The translations under genes were made by a program, and so were the position numbers. This document shows positions 63,742 through 64,000 of a stretch of 64,000 bases of DNA, piece after piece. Below the pieces are notes generated by a model that saw nothing but the letters and a program-made list of their open reading frames with translations, was not told the DNA's origin and made no database searches. The stretch is from Shewanella sp. (GTDB lineage: Bacteria; Pseudomonadota; Gammaproteobacteria; Enterobacterales; Shewanellaceae). Every line of letters starts with the position of its first letter. The stretch's first letter is position 1. Location: positions 1 to 64,000 of the forward strand of contig JAOIUG010000004.1 in NCBI GenBank assembly GCA_028223395.1. Direction: 5' to 3'.

Positions 63742-64000
63742 TTAACAAGAAGTATTAAATTCTGTCATGATCAATTCTGTCAGTAAACGTCCAGCTTTAC
63801 CCAGTGGTCGCTCCATCGTCGAGACCAACTGTGGCGTAAAATGAAAGCGGCTTCCTCCCTTAAAATCCACTTCCACCAGCTCGCCACGGCTCAATGGCTC
63901 TGCTATCAAAAAGTCAGGCATCCATCCAAAGCCTAAACCCATTAACAGCGCATTTTTCTTCATCATAAAACCTGATAAGTAAAACACTTTATCACCGCCA
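63742..64000 (-). CDS. LysR-family regulator, C-terminal part (cut by window edge)
   Basis: The frame is open to the last base; at least 86 codons are present. MGLGFGWMPDFLIAEPLSRG and the closing RPLGKAGRLLTELI are typical of the end of a LysR-type effector-binding domain. The HTH and most of the sensor domain lie beyond the window, so no target can be proposed. Confidence 0.8.
   Translation of the reverse strand, partial: GGDKVFYLSGFMMKKNALLMGLGFGWMPDFLIAEPLSRGELVEVDFKGGSRFHFTPQLVSTMERPLGKAGRLLTELIMTEFNTSC

Noticed and set aside
1-64000. CRISPR arrays, tRNA or rRNA genes, integrases, transposases, phage genes
   Set aside because: I saw no regularly spaced repeats, no tRNA-like cloverleaf or rRNA core, and no mobile-element proteins among the coding regions.

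Overview
This 64 kb window is ordinary chromosomal DNA from a marine gammaproteobacterium, most likely Shewanella or a close relative. The best lineage markers are a small periplasmic tetrahaem cytochrome of the CctA/STC type (31888-32235), a second unlinked EF-G (fusA2), a six-gene Na+-translocating NADH:quinone reductase operon, and small families typical of Vibrio and Shewanella (DUF3389, DUF2750). I see no rRNA, tRNA, CRISPR array, prophage or transposase gene. Both ends are cut: the left edge lies in an intergenic repeat and the right edge cuts a LysR-type regulator.

Layout. 1-2.1 kb: palindromic repeats and a CPA1-type Na+/H+ antiporter. 2.1-8.7 kb: a regulated uptake locus with an SSS symporter divergent from MFS transporter, tandem SnoaL-fold protein, porin and LacI-type regulator. 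Three CRP-like sites and a 16-bp palindrome lie in the divergent promoter region, and the palindrome recurs at the lacI-type promoter. 8.8-14.8 kb: nqrABCDEF. 15-20.5 kb: an ABC exporter operon with one ATPase, one MacB-like permease and three different periplasmic adaptors. 20.8-24.1 kb: small membrane and secreted proteins, a GNAT acetyltransferase, a nitroreductase and DoxX. 24.2-28.7 kb: a thiamin-acquisition operon (TPP riboswitch, TonB receptor, YkoF-like protein, PnuT-like transporter, thiamin-kinase-like protein). 28.8-33.4 kb: YcfL lipoprotein, two thioesterases with hinT, a CsgD/LuxR-type regulator, cctA and htpX. 33.7-39.3 kb: biotin genes bioB-bioF-bioC-bioD divergent from bioA. 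39.3-51 kb: a chemoreceptor, fusA2, cobB with a P-loop kinase, fur, a GNAT protein, a glutamate-synthase-like FMN enzyme, an AI-2E permease and an RNA-type methyltransferase. 51-64 kb: a 32-codon ORF, lipoproteins, a 5'-nucleotidase, an esterase, SlyD, a lytic transglycosylase, CheV, an ECF sigma/ChrR pair with a likely autoregulated promoter, a 57-codon ORF, a PLP enzyme, YccF and a partial LysR.

How the parts work together. The nqr operon makes a sodium motive force that the antiporter and SSS symporter could use. The TPP riboswitch couples outer- and inner-membrane thiamin uptake and phosphorylation to cellular TPP. The ECF/ChrR pair looks like a self-contained singlet-oxygen or photo-oxidative stress switch. 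The least understood parts are the CRP/LacI-controlled uptake locus, whose substrate is not evident from its genes, and the three-adaptor ABC exporter. Several gene starts were moved from the longest ORF to internal ATG, GTG or TTG codons on the basis of Shine-Dalgarno (SD) sequences.
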